Source: Plantibacter sp. PA-3-X8 (lineage in GTDB: Bacteria > Actinomycetota > Actinomycetes > Actinomycetales > Microbacteriaceae). Taken from it: a stretch of 64,000 nucleotides of DNA. The position numbers were made by a program, and so were the translations under genes. Under the pieces are notes generated by a model. It saw only the letters and a program-made list of their open reading frames with translations. It was not told where the DNA came from and made no database searches. Shown here piece by piece: positions 32,789-41,144 of the stretch. The DNA lies in contig NZ_CP033107.1 of the NCBI RefSeq assembly GCF_003856975.1, positions 2,728,001-2,792,000 on the forward strand. Direction: 5' to 3'. Positions within the stretch are counted from its first letter, which is position 1. Every line of letters starts with the position of its first letter.

Positions 32789-33939
32789 CGAGCGTCATCG
32801 TCATCGGAGCCGGGCTCGCCGGTGCTGCGGCGGCCTGGCGCCTGGCCCAGGCCGGGCACGACGTCACCGTCCTCGAGCGGAGTCGCCCGGCCAACGAGTG
32901 GGGATCGTCCCACGGATCGGCCCGGATCTTCCGCTATGCCTACCCGAAGGCGTCCTACACCCGTCTCGTCCTCGCGGCGGCGTCTGGGTGGGACGAGCTC
33001 GGCCTGGAGCATGGGCGTCCACTGATCACGCAGACGGGTGCGCTCGATTTCGGTGCGACCCGTCGCCCGGAGCACCTCGCGTCGGTGCTGGCCGAGCACG
33101 GCATCGATCACGAGCTGCTTTCCCGGGACGAAGCCAGAGCCCGCTGGGACATCGGCTTCGACACGCCCACTCTGTGGCACCCGGGAGCCGGCGTGATCGA
33201 CGCGGAGCAGGCGGTGATGGCGATGCTCGAATCCGCCGTCCGCGCCGGGGCCACGGTCCTGAACGATCAGCCGGTCGAGCGGGTCGAGCGGACTGCCACC
33301 GGGTACCGGGTGCTCGGATCTCGGGGCAGGGCGTTCGATGCGGAGCAGGTGGTCGTCGCAGCCGGCGGCTGGCTTCCGGACCTCCTCGGCAAGCTCGCGC
33401 TGCCGGGCGGGTTCCTCGACGCGTTCCCGGCCCTCGAGGTCAGTCAGGAGCAGGCGTACCACTTCCCGTATCGGGACCGGATCGGCGTCGACGCGGAAGA
33501 TCCGGCGCGATCCGGTTCAGTGTGGCCCACCTTCATCCACAAGTTCGAGCGGATGCAGGTCTACGGGCTCCCCGGTGGGCGCGACGCCGAGTGGCGTGGT
33601 CAGAAGGTCGCCGAGTACAACGGCGGCAGGCGCATCCCCTCGGCCGCCGATCATGACGGCCTCGTCGACGACGCGAACCGCCGACGGGTCGTCGCCTACG
33701 TCCGAGAGTTCCTCCCGAGCCTCGTTCCGGAACCGTATGCCGAGACGACCTGCCTGTTCACGAACACCCCGACGGAGGACTTCGTCATCGACCGTGTCGA
33801 CGGGATCACGGTCCTGGCGCCCTGCTCCGGCCACGGTGCCAAGTTCGCCCCGCTCATCGGCGAATACGCCCTTGCGCTGGTCGAGGGCCGAGACGCTGTG
33901 CCGGCGATGTTCCGGCCGAGCCTGGCAGCCGTCCGGTGA
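32785..33939 (+). CDS. Sarcosine oxidase/N-methyl-tryptophan oxidase-like flavoenzyme
   Basis: A 384-residue FAD-dependent oxidase of the DAO superfamily. The dinucleotide-binding GAGLAGAAAAWRLAQAGHDV is at the N-terminus, and SSHGSARIFRYAYP, typical of monomeric sarcosine oxidases, follows. Cys323 in TTCLFTNTPTEDFVID occupies the place where monomeric sarcosine oxidase binds FAD covalently. The C-terminal CSGHGAKFAPLIG closes the FAD site. The enzyme should oxidise a secondary amine or N-methyl amino acid, releasing peroxide and an imine or aldehyde. The ATG overlaps the amt stop and its own stop overlaps the amidohydrolase GTG. Confidence 0.9.
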   Translation: MTSVIVIGAGLAGAAAAWRLAQAGHDVTVLERSRPANEWGSSHGSARIFRYAYPKASYTRLVLAAASGWDELGLEHGRPLITQTGALDFGATRRPEHLASVLAEHGIDHELLSRDEARARWDIGFDTPTLWHPGAGVIDAEQAVMAMLESAVRAGATVLNDQPVERVERTATGYRVLGSRGRAFDAEQVVVAAGGWLPDLLGKLALPGGFLDAFPALEVSQEQAYHFPYRDRIGVDAEDPARSGSVWPTFIHKFERMQVYGLPGGRDAEWRGQKVAEYNGGRRIPSAADHDGLVDDANRRRVVAYVREFLPSLVPEPYAETTCLFTNTPTEDFVIDRVDGITVLAPCSGHGAKFAPLIGEYALALVEGRDAVPAMFRPSLAAVR

Positions 33940-35168
33940 CGCACGACACCGTTGTCTCCCTTCTGGACGAGGTCGCGGGGATCGGTCGGGATCAGCGTCG
34001 GGGAGGCTACTCGAGGCCCGTCTACTCCTCCGCCGAACTCGAGCTGCGGGAGTGGTTCGTCAGTCAGGCCGAGCGCCGTGGCCTCGACGTGGACATCGAC
34101 GGCAACGGGGTCATCCGCGCCTGGTGGCATGTGCCGTCACGTTCGACGGCGGGTGCGGTGGTCACCGGGAGCCATCTCGACTCGGTCCCAGGCGGTGGCG
34201 CCTACGACGGACCACTCGGGGTCGCATCGGCGCTGATCGCGATCGACGTCCTGCGGACACGTGGCGTCGAGCCGACCAAGCCGATCGTCGTCGCCGTCTT
34301 CCCGGAGGAGGAAGGCTCGCGCTTCGGCGTCGCGTGCCTCGGCTCGCGTCTCCTCACCGGTGCGATCAGTCCGGAGCGGGCGCTGGCCCTGCGCGACGTG
34401 GAGGGCGACACGTTCGCCGAAGTCCTCGCCCGCAATGGTGTCGATCCGCGGGGTGTTGGTCCAGATCCTGGCGGGCTCGGAGCGATCGACGCGTTCGTCG
34501 AGCTCCACGTCGAGCAGGGGCGGGCGCTGGTCGACCTCGATCGCCCGGTCGCGATCGGTTCGAGCATCCTCGGGCATGGACGGTGGCGGGTGTCGATCCG
34601 CGGCGAAGGGAACCATGCGGGGACGACGCTCATGCAGGATCGACGGGACCCGCTCGTCGCGGCTGCGCGGATGATCACCGAGATCCGCACGATCGGACGG
34701 GCCACGCCGGACGCTCGGGCGACCGTCGGCCGGGTGCTCCCGTTGCCGGGAGGCACGAACGTGATCGCGTCGAGCGTGGACTTCTGGATCGACGTCCGTC
34801 ATCCCGACGACGTCGTGACCGCCGCGATCGTGGCAGGGATCACCGAACGCCTGTCGCTCATCGCAGCGGAGGAGGGATGCGAGGCCGTGATCACCGAGGA
34901 GTCGTTCAGCGCCACGACCGACTTCGACCCGTTCCTCCGCGGGCGCCTCGAACGGATGCTGCCGGAGGCGCCCGTGCTCGGTACCGGCGCGGGGCACGAC
35001 GCCGGAGTGCTCGCGTCGCACGCGCCGACCGCGATGCTCTTCGTCCGGAACCCGACCGGCGTCTCCCATTCGCAGGAAGAGCGCGCCGAGGACGCGGACG
35101 CCGAGGCCGGTGCCGTGGCACTCGCGGATGTCCTGGAGGGACTGGCGGCCGGCGTCGGCACTACCTGA
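33936..35168 (+). CDS. M20-family Zn-dependent amidohydrolase (allantoate/N-carbamoyl amino acid hydrolase type)
   Basis: A 410-residue metallohydrolase. Metal-binding and catalytic segments are GSHLDSVPGGGAYDGPLGV, PEEEGSRFG, ELHVEQGRALVD, GTGAGHDAGVLAS and GVSHSQEE, the set found in allantoate amidohydrolases, beta-ureidopropionases and N-carbamoyl-L-amino acid hydrolases. The lid domain includes the substrate-binding GEGNHAGTTLMQDRRDPL. These enzymes split ureido groups and release ammonia. The GTG start overlaps the preceding stop (GTGA). Within this operon it probably frees nitrogen from a carbamoylated amine or amino acid. Confidence 0.9.
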   Translation: MTHDTVVSLLDEVAGIGRDQRRGGYSRPVYSSAELELREWFVSQAERRGLDVDIDGNGVIRAWWHVPSRSTAGAVVTGSHLDSVPGGGAYDGPLGVASALIAIDVLRTRGVEPTKPIVVAVFPEEEGSRFGVACLGSRLLTGAISPERALALRDVEGDTFAEVLARNGVDPRGVGPDPGGLGAIDAFVELHVEQGRALVDLDRPVAIGSSILGHGRWRVSIRGEGNHAGTTLMQDRRDPLVAAARMITEIRTIGRATPDARATVGRVLPLPGGTNVIASSVDFWIDVRHPDDVVTAAIVAGITERLSLIAAEEGCEAVITEESFSATTDFDPFLRGRLERMLPEAPVLGTGAGHDAGVLASHAPTAMLFVRNPTGVSHSQEERAEDADAEAGAVALADVLEGLAAGVGTT

Positions 35169-35200
35169 GCAGGAACCACCGGCCTCGACGGATCCGGCCG

Positions 35201-35914
35201 ATGTCAGCCGACCGTGTGAGACTCGACCTCGTGCACGAGAACGGATCCACGACCATCGACGCGGTGTGCTGGGACTGGAACGGCACGCTCCTCGACGACG
35301 TCGAGGTGGCGCTTGCCGCGATGAACACCGTTCTCCGGCGGCGCGGTCTTGCCGAGATATCCGACCAGGAGGCGTATCGGGCCGTGTTCGGCTTCCCCAT
35401 CCGGGCCTTCTACGCCCGGCTCGGTGTCGATGCAGCCGACTTCCTGGAGGCGGCCGACGAATACCTCGCGCTGTTCGCGGCCGGTGTGGGATCGGCGTCG
35501 CTCCAACCGCAGGCCCGCGCGACCCTTGCGGCGATCGACGTGCTCGGCGTCGAGCAGGTCCTCATCTCGGCGACCCCGGAGGTCACCCTCGAGCGTCAGC
35601 TGGCTCCCCACTCGCTGCACGGTCATTTCGCACACGTCCACGGCATCACCAATGTCTATGCGGCGTCGAAGGAGCATGTCGTGACCGCGTGGTTGGAGGA
35701 CTCGGGCCATGATCCCCGGCGCGTGTTGATGGTCGGCGACACCAATCATGACGAGGAGATCGCCGAAGCGCTCCAGGTGCGGTTCCTGCGATTCGACGGT
35801 GGTCACCAGGACGCGCCTTCGCATCGACGTCACCCGGTCATCAGCAGCCTCGGCGAGATCGTCGGCAGTCTCACCCCGTCGCCGGAGGCACTGCGAGACC
35901 TCCGCCGACGATGA
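35201..35914 (+). CDS. HAD-superfamily hydrolase (phosphoglycolate phosphatase-like)
   Basis: A 237-residue HAD phosphatase. Motif I is CWDWNGTLLDD (DxN rather than the usual DxDGT), motif II is VLISATP, motif III Lys is in AASKEHVV and motif IV is VLMVGDTNHDEEIAEA. The alpha-helical cap is inserted after motif I. The substrate is not predictable. It follows the amidohydrolase gene by 32 bases and is the last gene of the LysR-controlled operon. The ATG at 35201 lacks a strong ribosome-binding site, so the start is less certain than the frame. Confidence 0.85.
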   Translation: MSADRVRLDLVHENGSTTIDAVCWDWNGTLLDDVEVALAAMNTVLRRRGLAEISDQEAYRAVFGFPIRAFYARLGVDAADFLEAADEYLALFAAGVGSASLQPQARATLAAIDVLGVEQVLISATPEVTLERQLAPHSLHGHFAHVHGITNVYAASKEHVVTAWLEDSGHDPRRVLMVGDTNHDEEIAEALQVRFLRFDGGHQDAPSHRRHPVISSLGEIVGSLTPSPEALRDLRRR

Positions 35915-35992
35915 AGCAGGCAGGCCCCGTCGACGACACCGCGCCGTCCGAATGACAGTCGCAGACCGCGAGGTCGGAGGCCCATCATGGCC

Positions 35993-36490
35993 TCAGTGGT
36001 GGAGTCCGTGGACGACGGCGTGCCCCTTGCCGCGGCCGATCAGCCAACGGTTGACCGGTGTGGTGACGATGAAGGCCAGGGCGAGAGCGGCGACCAGGGA
36101 GCCCCAGAAGAGGCCGCTGGTGAGGCCGGCGTCCATCGCTCCGGGGATGGCGAGCATCGCGGTGTTGTCGATGATCTCCATGACCGCGATCGACACCGTG
36201 TCCGCCGCCAGGGCGACACCGAGGGCGGCGCGCCAGGACAGTCCCGCGCGGCGCACGCCGCGCATCGTGAGCGCGTAGCCGAAGACGAAGGCCAGTGCGA
36301 TCGAGAGCACCACGGTCCCGAGATTGTGCAGTCCGAGGCCGGTGCCGATCACCATGCCCAGCACTTCGCCGATGGCACATCCGGTGAGGCAGTGGAGGGT
36401 GGCGGTGGCGGCCATCCGCCAGGAGGTCGCATTGTCGGCTGCTGGGCCGTGGTGGTGGTGGTGGTGGTGGTGGTGGGTCTGGTCGCTCAT
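35993..36490 (-). CDS. DUF4396 membrane protein with native His9 tract
   Basis: A 165-residue membrane protein. It begins MSDQT followed by nine consecutive histidines, then four or five helices carrying the DUF4396 core (SWRMAATATLHCLTGCAIGE, with VLGMVIGTGLGLHNLGTV). The two cysteines in HCLTGC, together with the histidine tract, suggest a metal-binding or metal-sensing membrane protein; the family has no settled function that I know of. The ATG at 36490 has GGAGGAG 6 bases upstream. A CsoR-like palindrome is 34 bases before the start, which supports regulation by copper or a related ligand. Confidence 0.8.
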   Translation of the reverse strand: MSDQTHHHHHHHHHGPAADNATSWRMAATATLHCLTGCAIGEVLGMVIGTGLGLHNLGTVVLSIALAFVFGYALTMRGVRRAGLSWRAALGVALAADTVSIAVMEIIDNTAMLAIPGAMDAGLTSGLFWGSLVAALALAFIVTTPVNRWLIGRGKGHAVVHGLHH

Positions 36491-36524
36491 GAGCACTCCT
36501 CCGGTTCGTCCAAGAGGTCGAACG

Positions 36525-36541
36525 ATACCCCTCGGGGGTAT
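36525..36541. promoter_or_regulatory. CsoR/RcnR/CstR-type operator
   Basis: ATACCCC-TCG-GGGGTAT is a perfect 7-base inverted repeat with a 3-base spacer, the pattern bound by CsoR-family repressors (copper, nickel/cobalt or persulfide sensing). It lies just upstream of the DUF4396 gene, whose transcription start must be close. No csoR gene is in this window. Confidence 0.7.
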
Positions 36542-36583
36542 ATTCCGGAGTGCTGGTCGGCTCACACGGGCATCGACGCCGAC

Positions 36584-37480
36584 TCAGGACGCGAGCGCCT
36601 CGTCGACCACGGCGAAGACCTCGGGATCCCAGGTGAGCGCGCGCTCCCACGGGAGGTCGAAGGCGTCGGCGAAGAAGATGCTGTGGACGTCGTCCTCGAA
36701 GGCGTGGCGGACCACGCGGGGGAGCACGTCGACCGGGACGTCATCGGCTCGGGCGCTTCTCAGGGCCACCAGGCCGTCGTGTGGCCACAGCTGTCGCGGC
36801 TCGGCTGCCGTGTGGAAGTGACCCGCCCCGACTGCGGTGACGGCGACGCCATCGAGGAAGCCGGCCTGTGTCGTGTTCCACTCGCGCAGGAACCGGCGTG
36901 AGACCTCGTCGGCAGCGCCCTGAGAGTTCTCGGCGGCATAGCCGCTCGACCGCTCGAGGATCGTCGCGGTCCCCTCGTCGCCGTGGGCGTCGTGGACCGA
37001 GATCTCGCCGGTGAGCACGTCGCCGAGGAGCGATCCCTCCCATGGGGTGCCGAGGGTGACGAGCCGGCCGATCGATGGGCCGGAGCCGCGCAGTTCGCGG
37101 ATCGCGGCACGAGAGAAGAGACCGCCCATGGAGTGTGCGACGAGGTCGACGCTCGCGAAGCCGTGTTCGTCGGACAACCACCGCAGGAACGCGGCCAGGC
37201 TCGTCCCGCCTGCGTCGATCCCACCGACGGCGTTGACGGTCACCTCGGCGGGCAGCACGATCGGGACGTCGGCGAACCCCTGCCAACCCGTGTCCTCGTG
37301 CACCTCCCCGGCACCGATGCGTGCCGGTGCGGTGAAGACCGGGATATCCCGCCCGAGCAGGTGCGCTCTCAGTGCGGTGAGGGTGTTCCCGGCGGCGAGG
37401 CCGGAGTCGGCGGCATGGTCCGGACCCGTGAACGGGGTCACGGCGGCACCCCCTGACATGAGGACGATCGCATCGGCCAT
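36584..37480 (-). CDS. Alpha/beta-hydrolase, lipase/acylhydrolase-like
   Basis: A 298-residue cytoplasmic alpha/beta hydrolase. The nucleophile elbow is AHSMGG with Ser117, followed by GSGPSIGRLVTLGTPWEGS, which is typical of triacylglycerol lipase and PGAP1-like enzymes. Later acidic and histidine residues (VGAGHFHTAAEP; WPHDGLVALRSA) can complete the triad. No signal peptide is seen. The ATG at 37480 has AAGGA upstream. It lies just downstream of the ROK gene on the same strand, separated by 26 bases, and might be cotranscribed with it. The substrate is unknown. Confidence 0.78.
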   Translation of the reverse strand: MADAIVLMSGGAAVTPFTGPDHAADSGLAAGNTLTALRAHLLGRDIPVFTAPARIGAGEVHEDTGWQGFADVPIVLPAEVTVNAVGGIDAGGTSLAAFLRWLSDEHGFASVDLVAHSMGGLFSRAAIRELRGSGPSIGRLVTLGTPWEGSLLGDVLTGEISVHDAHGDEGTATILERSSGYAAENSQGAADEVSRRFLREWNTTQAGFLDGVAVTAVGAGHFHTAAEPRQLWPHDGLVALRSARADDVPVDVLPRVVRHAFEDDVHSIFFADAFDLPWERALTWDPEVFAVVDEALAS

Positions 37481-37506
37481 GGTGATCCTTCCGGCTGGCT
37501 ACGACG

Positions 37507-38712
37507 TCAGCGTACTGGTCGGGCGAGGTCGATCCGCAGTGCGTTGCGACGCACGTCGTCGATCGCGGTCGCGACCGCGCCCTGCGCCACCATGTCGGCA
37601 CCGAGTTCCGACGCGACGAGCAAGGGAGGTTCCGCGCTCATGTAGCCGGGGATGCGCTCCGACGCGACCTCGAGCAGCTGCGACATCGACGGAGCGATCC
37701 CGCCGGCGAACACGATGCGCTCGACGTCGAGCAACCCGCCCAGGATGGCGCTCATCCGCGCGATGCGATCACCCATCCGGCGCACCAGGTCGAGCGCGAC
37801 CGTGTCGCCCTGGTCCGCCGCAGCGAGGACCGACTGCGCATCCACCTGCGCGACCGGTATGCGGCTGAGCGGGCTGCTCTCCGGGAGCCCGCCGCTCTCG
37901 CGGTACTCGCGACCCCAGTCGCGCAGGAGCGCGGCGATGCCTCGCGACGAACCGACGCCGTCGACGAGGTCGAGGAGGTGCAGCTCGCCCGCCCGGCCGC
38001 GACCGCGGACGAGACGACCGTCGACGACGTATCCGGCTCCGAGCCGCTCACCGGTGACCACCGTGATGTAGGAGTCGACACCGACGCCGGCGCCGATCGC
38101 GCCCTCGGCGACGGCGGCGAGGTTCGCGTCGTTGTCGGTGACGACCGCGCAGCCGTGGTCGCGGATGCGCTCACCGAGCCGAGGGTTCATCCGATCCCAG
38201 AAAACGTTGCCCTCGGGTGATCGCCCGAGCGCGTCGATGGGGGCCGGGACGCCGAGCACGATGCAGAGCGGCGGCTTCGGTCCGCACTGTCGCAGGACCT
38301 CGTCGATCGCCGCGTCGACGGCGTCGACCCGCGCCTCAGCGGTGGCCGCCGGATCGACGGTGTGGTGCGACCTCGCGAGTTCCCGACCGCGCAGGTCTGC
38401 AGCGATGGCGGTGATGGAGTGGGCTCCGGCGTCGACACCGACGACGATCCCGGCGTCGATGCGCAGCTCGTAGCGTCGGGCGGGGCGACCTTTCCGATAG
38501 GCGGCACCAGCCTGACGTGCGTCGTCGAGCTCCGTCAGCCAACCCAGTCCGATGAGTTCGTCGGAGAGCGTGATCGCCGTCGATCGTGACAACCCGGTCG
38601 CGGTGATGACGTCGGCCGCGGTGAACGCGGACGTCGCCCAGGCGTGATCGAGGACTGCGGTGATGCTGGAGGAGCGCGGCTCCGATGCCCGCTCCGTCGT
38701 CGTCGCTTCCAT
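37507..38712 (-). CDS. ROK-family transcriptional regulator
   Basis: A 401-residue regulator. An N-terminal winged helix-turn-helix (about 15-60: FTAADVITATGLSRSTAITLSDEL) precedes a ROK sugar-kinase-like domain (VVGVDAGAHSITAIAADLRG; VVTDNDANLAAVAEGAIGAG). The zinc-binding CxCGxxGC motif found in most ROK proteins is missing; the region after GRAGELHLLDLVDGVGSSRG has no cysteines. It is divergent from the alpha-glucoside ABC operon, which it probably represses until sugar binds. The ATG at 38712 fits best, though its ribosome-binding site is weak. Confidence 0.9.
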   Translation of the reverse strand: MEATTTERASEPRSSSITAVLDHAWATSAFTAADVITATGLSRSTAITLSDELIGLGWLTELDDARQAGAAYRKGRPARRYELRIDAGIVVGVDAGAHSITAIAADLRGRELARSHHTVDPAATAEARVDAVDAAIDEVLRQCGPKPPLCIVLGVPAPIDALGRSPEGNVFWDRMNPRLGERIRDHGCAVVTDNDANLAAVAEGAIGAGVGVDSYITVVTGERLGAGYVVDGRLVRGRGRAGELHLLDLVDGVGSSRGIAALLRDWGREYRESGGLPESSPLSRIPVAQVDAQSVLAAADQGDTVALDLVRRMGDRIARMSAILGGLLDVERIVFAGGIAPSMSQLLEVASERIPGYMSAEPPLLVASELGADMVAQGAVATAIDDVRRNALRIDLARPVR

Positions 38713-38785
38713 GACCGACAACGATATCCACGATCCGAGGGCCCGCGTGGACACCGTGCCGCGGAGGCACTGCACCGTGCGCAGA

Positions 38786-38803
38786 ACCGTGAACGATCAC
38801 GGT
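38786..38803. promoter_or_regulatory. Inverted repeat between ROK gene and ABC sugar operon
   Basis: ACCGTGA (38786-38792) and TCACGGT (38797-38803) form a perfect 7-base inverted repeat with a 4-base spacer. It is 74 bases from the ROK start and 134 bases from the binding-protein start. It is a candidate ROK operator on position alone. Confidence 0.4.
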
Positions 38804-38937
38804 GTCCGACCCGTGGATGTCGTGATGGAACCGGTGCTTGACCAGACGTCGAACGGATGGCAGAGTTTCCGTCATCAGTTGATTTACTCTCGGTATTTAG
38901 TCAGCGGATCCATCGAGGGCTCCGCGGAAGGACAATG

Positions 38938-40236
38938 ATGTCGAACCCACTGAAACGCGCGATACGCGCCACGGCCGGAGTGGCGGGGGTGGCGCTCCTG
39001 GCCAGCGTCCTCGTCGGTTGCTCGAGTGATGGCCGGGAGACCATCCACTTCACGTTCAGCAAGCGTGAGGCGTTCACCTTCATGAACCAGGCCGTCGCGG
39101 ACTACAACGCCTCGCAGCAGCAGTACGAGGTCGTCATGGACACCTCGGGGCCCGATCCGCTCGCGGCGAGCTTCGTCCGTGGCAACCCGCCGGACCTCAT
39201 GCTCTCGAACTACAACCACGAGGTGTCGCGCTTCGTCGAACGGTGCGCGCTCTCCGACCTGTCCGACACGACAGCGGCGGCGTCCATCCGCGACGACCTC
39301 CAGCCGTTGCTCGACCAGTACGGCGTGTGCGAGGGACGCACGAGTGCGTTGCCCTACTCGGTGATGGCCGCTTCGGTCATCTACAACAAGACGATCTTCG
39401 CCGAGTACGGCCTCGAGGTGCCGACGACGTGGAGTGAACTGATCGCCGTCTCCGACACGCTGAAGGCGGCCGGCGTGGCGCCGTTCTACGCGACGTTCGC
39501 CGATGCCTGGACCGCCAACCAGGGCTGGTTCGACTACTCGGTCGGTGGCGCCGTCGACATCCCGGACTTCTACGACCGGCTCGCTAAAGAAGGCACCGAG
39601 GTGGGACCGGATGCTCCGGTCTCCTTCGAGAAGGACTTCCTGGAGCCCGTCGAGAAGATGCAGCTGCTCGCCAAGGAGTACACGCAGGCCGATGCGCCGA
39701 GTCGCACCTACGACGCCGGCAACGTCGCCTTCGCCGAGGGTGAGGGCGCCATGTACCTGCAGGGCCCGTGGGCGTTCAGCCAGATCGCACTGACCGCACC
39801 GGATCTCGACCTCGGGACCTTCCCGCTGCCGATGACCGAAGACCCTCAGGACCTCAAGGTTCGCGTCAACCTCGACCTCGTCACCATCATCCCCGAAGAG
39901 GCGAAGAATCCCGAGGGTGCCCGCGACTTCCTCGAGTACCTCTTCCAGCCGGAGGTCATCCAGGCCTACAACGAGTCGCAGCTCGGGTTCGTCCCGACCG
40001 ACGACGGCAAGGCTCCCGACGACCCGCGCGTCGCGGGCATGATCCCGTACTACGACGCCGGCGCGTTCTACCAGGGCCCGGGCGTGCTCAACCCTCGCGC
40101 CATCCCGACCGAGAACTACGCGCAGTCGCTGGTCCTCGGCACCGACGCGGCGTCGATGCTCCGCACCATGGACGCGGACTGGGCACGACTCGCGTTCCGA
40201 CAGCCGCCCGTCACGAGCAAGGAGGGTTCCGAATGA
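38938..40236 (+). CDS. Sugar ABC transporter substrate-binding lipoprotein (CUT1)
   Basis: A 432-residue extracellular sugar-binding lipoprotein. The lipobox LVGC gives the modified Cys28. The mature part shows CUT1 binding-protein features (PDLMLSNYNHEVSRFVERCA; VIYNKTIFAEYGLEVPTTWSE; GEGAMYLQGPWAFSQI). Two ATGs lie in tandem at 38935 and 38938; the second has AAGGA at a better distance. The 3' end overlaps the first permease gene (ATGA). The nearby alpha-glucosidase suggests uptake of an alpha-glucoside such as maltose, trehalose or isomaltose. Confidence 0.93.
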   Translation: MSNPLKRAIRATAGVAGVALLASVLVGCSSDGRETIHFTFSKREAFTFMNQAVADYNASQQQYEVVMDTSGPDPLAASFVRGNPPDLMLSNYNHEVSRFVERCALSDLSDTTAAASIRDDLQPLLDQYGVCEGRTSALPYSVMAASVIYNKTIFAEYGLEVPTTWSELIAVSDTLKAAGVAPFYATFADAWTANQGWFDYSVGGAVDIPDFYDRLAKEGTEVGPDAPVSFEKDFLEPVEKMQLLAKEYTQADAPSRTYDAGNVAFAEGEGAMYLQGPWAFSQIALTAPDLDLGTFPLPMTEDPQDLKVRVNLDLVTIIPEEAKNPEGARDFLEYLFQPEVIQAYNESQLGFVPTDDGKAPDDPRVAGMIPYYDAGAFYQGPGVLNPRAIPTENYAQSLVLGTDAASMLRTMDADWARLAFRQPPVTSKEGSE

Positions 40237-41144
40237 GCGCCACCACATCGATCGTGACCGGGGGCAACCCGAAGGTCCGACGCAGCACCAAACGGGTCGA
40301 ACCGATCTACTACTTCTTCCTGTTCCCAGCCGTCATCCTGTTCACACTCGCGATCACGCTCCCCGGCGTCGTCGGCATCTTCTTCAGCTTCACCGACTCC
40401 ATCGGGATCGGCGACTGGGAGTTCATCGGCTTCACGAACTACATCGCCGCGTTCAGCGACCCGGCCATCCTCACGAGCTTCCTCTTCACCTTCGGGTTCT
40501 CGCTCGTGACGGTCATCGCGGTGAACGTCATCGCGTTCCTGCTCGCGGTCGGCCTGACCGCGAAGATCCGCTTCAAGATGGGGCTCCGCGGGATCTTCGT
40601 CATCCCGATGGTCATCTCGGGCATCATCATCGCCTACGTGTTCCAGTTCCTCTTCATGAACTCGGTGCCGGCCGCCGGCTCGGCGCTCGGGATCCCGTTC
40701 CTCGAGACGAGCATCCTCTCCAACCCGGACCTGGCCTGGCTCGGCATCGTGATCGTGACGGCCTGGCAGTCGATCCCCGGCACGCTGCTCATCTACATCG
40801 CTGGTCTCCTCGCGGTCCCCGGCGACGTCTACGAGGCAGCGTCGCTCGACGGCGCGAACAAGCGCCAGCAGCTGCTGCGGATCACCCTGCCGCTGGTGAT
40901 GGGATACGTCGTGATCAACGTGATCCTCGGCTTCAAGAACTACCTGAACGCCTACGACATCATCGTCGGCCTGACCAACGGTGGCCCGGGAACCTCCACG
41001 CGGAGCATCTCGATGACGATCATCCGCGGGTTCCAGACCGGTGACTACGCCTACCAGATGGCCACAGCCACCCTGTTCTTCATCATCACGATCATCATCG
41101 CCCTCGTGCAACTCTCGGCGACGCGCGGAAGGAACGCACTCTGA
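40233..41144 (+). CDS. Sugar ABC transporter permease (MalF-like)
   Basis: A 303-residue integral membrane protein with six helices and the EAA loop (EAASLDGANKRQQLLRITLP) that contacts the ATPase. The ATG overlaps the binding-protein stop and the stop overlaps the next permease ATG by one base. It pairs with that MalG-like permease. No ATPase gene is in the operon, so a shared MsiK-type ATPase encoded elsewhere is expected. Confidence 0.93.
   Translation: MSATTSIVTGGNPKVRRSTKRVEPIYYFFLFPAVILFTLAITLPGVVGIFFSFTDSIGIGDWEFIGFTNYIAAFSDPAILTSFLFTFGFSLVTVIAVNVIAFLLAVGLTAKIRFKMGLRGIFVIPMVISGIIIAYVFQFLFMNSVPAAGSALGIPFLETSILSNPDLAWLGIVIVTAWQSIPGTLLIYIAGLLAVPGDVYEAASLDGANKRQQLLRITLPLVMGYVVINVILGFKNYLNAYDIIVGLTNGGPGTSTRSISMTIIRGFQTGDYAYQMATATLFFIITIIIALVQLSATRGRNAL

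Noticed and set aside
33338..35200. Apparent upstream extension of the HAD gene through the flavoenzyme and amidohydrolase genes
   Set aside because: The extension is Arg/Ser-rich out-of-frame sequence. The HAD fold starts at MSADRVRLDL, so the ATG at 35201 is preferred.
36449..36476. Tract of about nine GTG/CAC repeats considered as a microsatellite
   Set aside because: It codes in frame for the His9 stretch of the DUF4396 protein; there is no sign of a larger non-coding repeat array.
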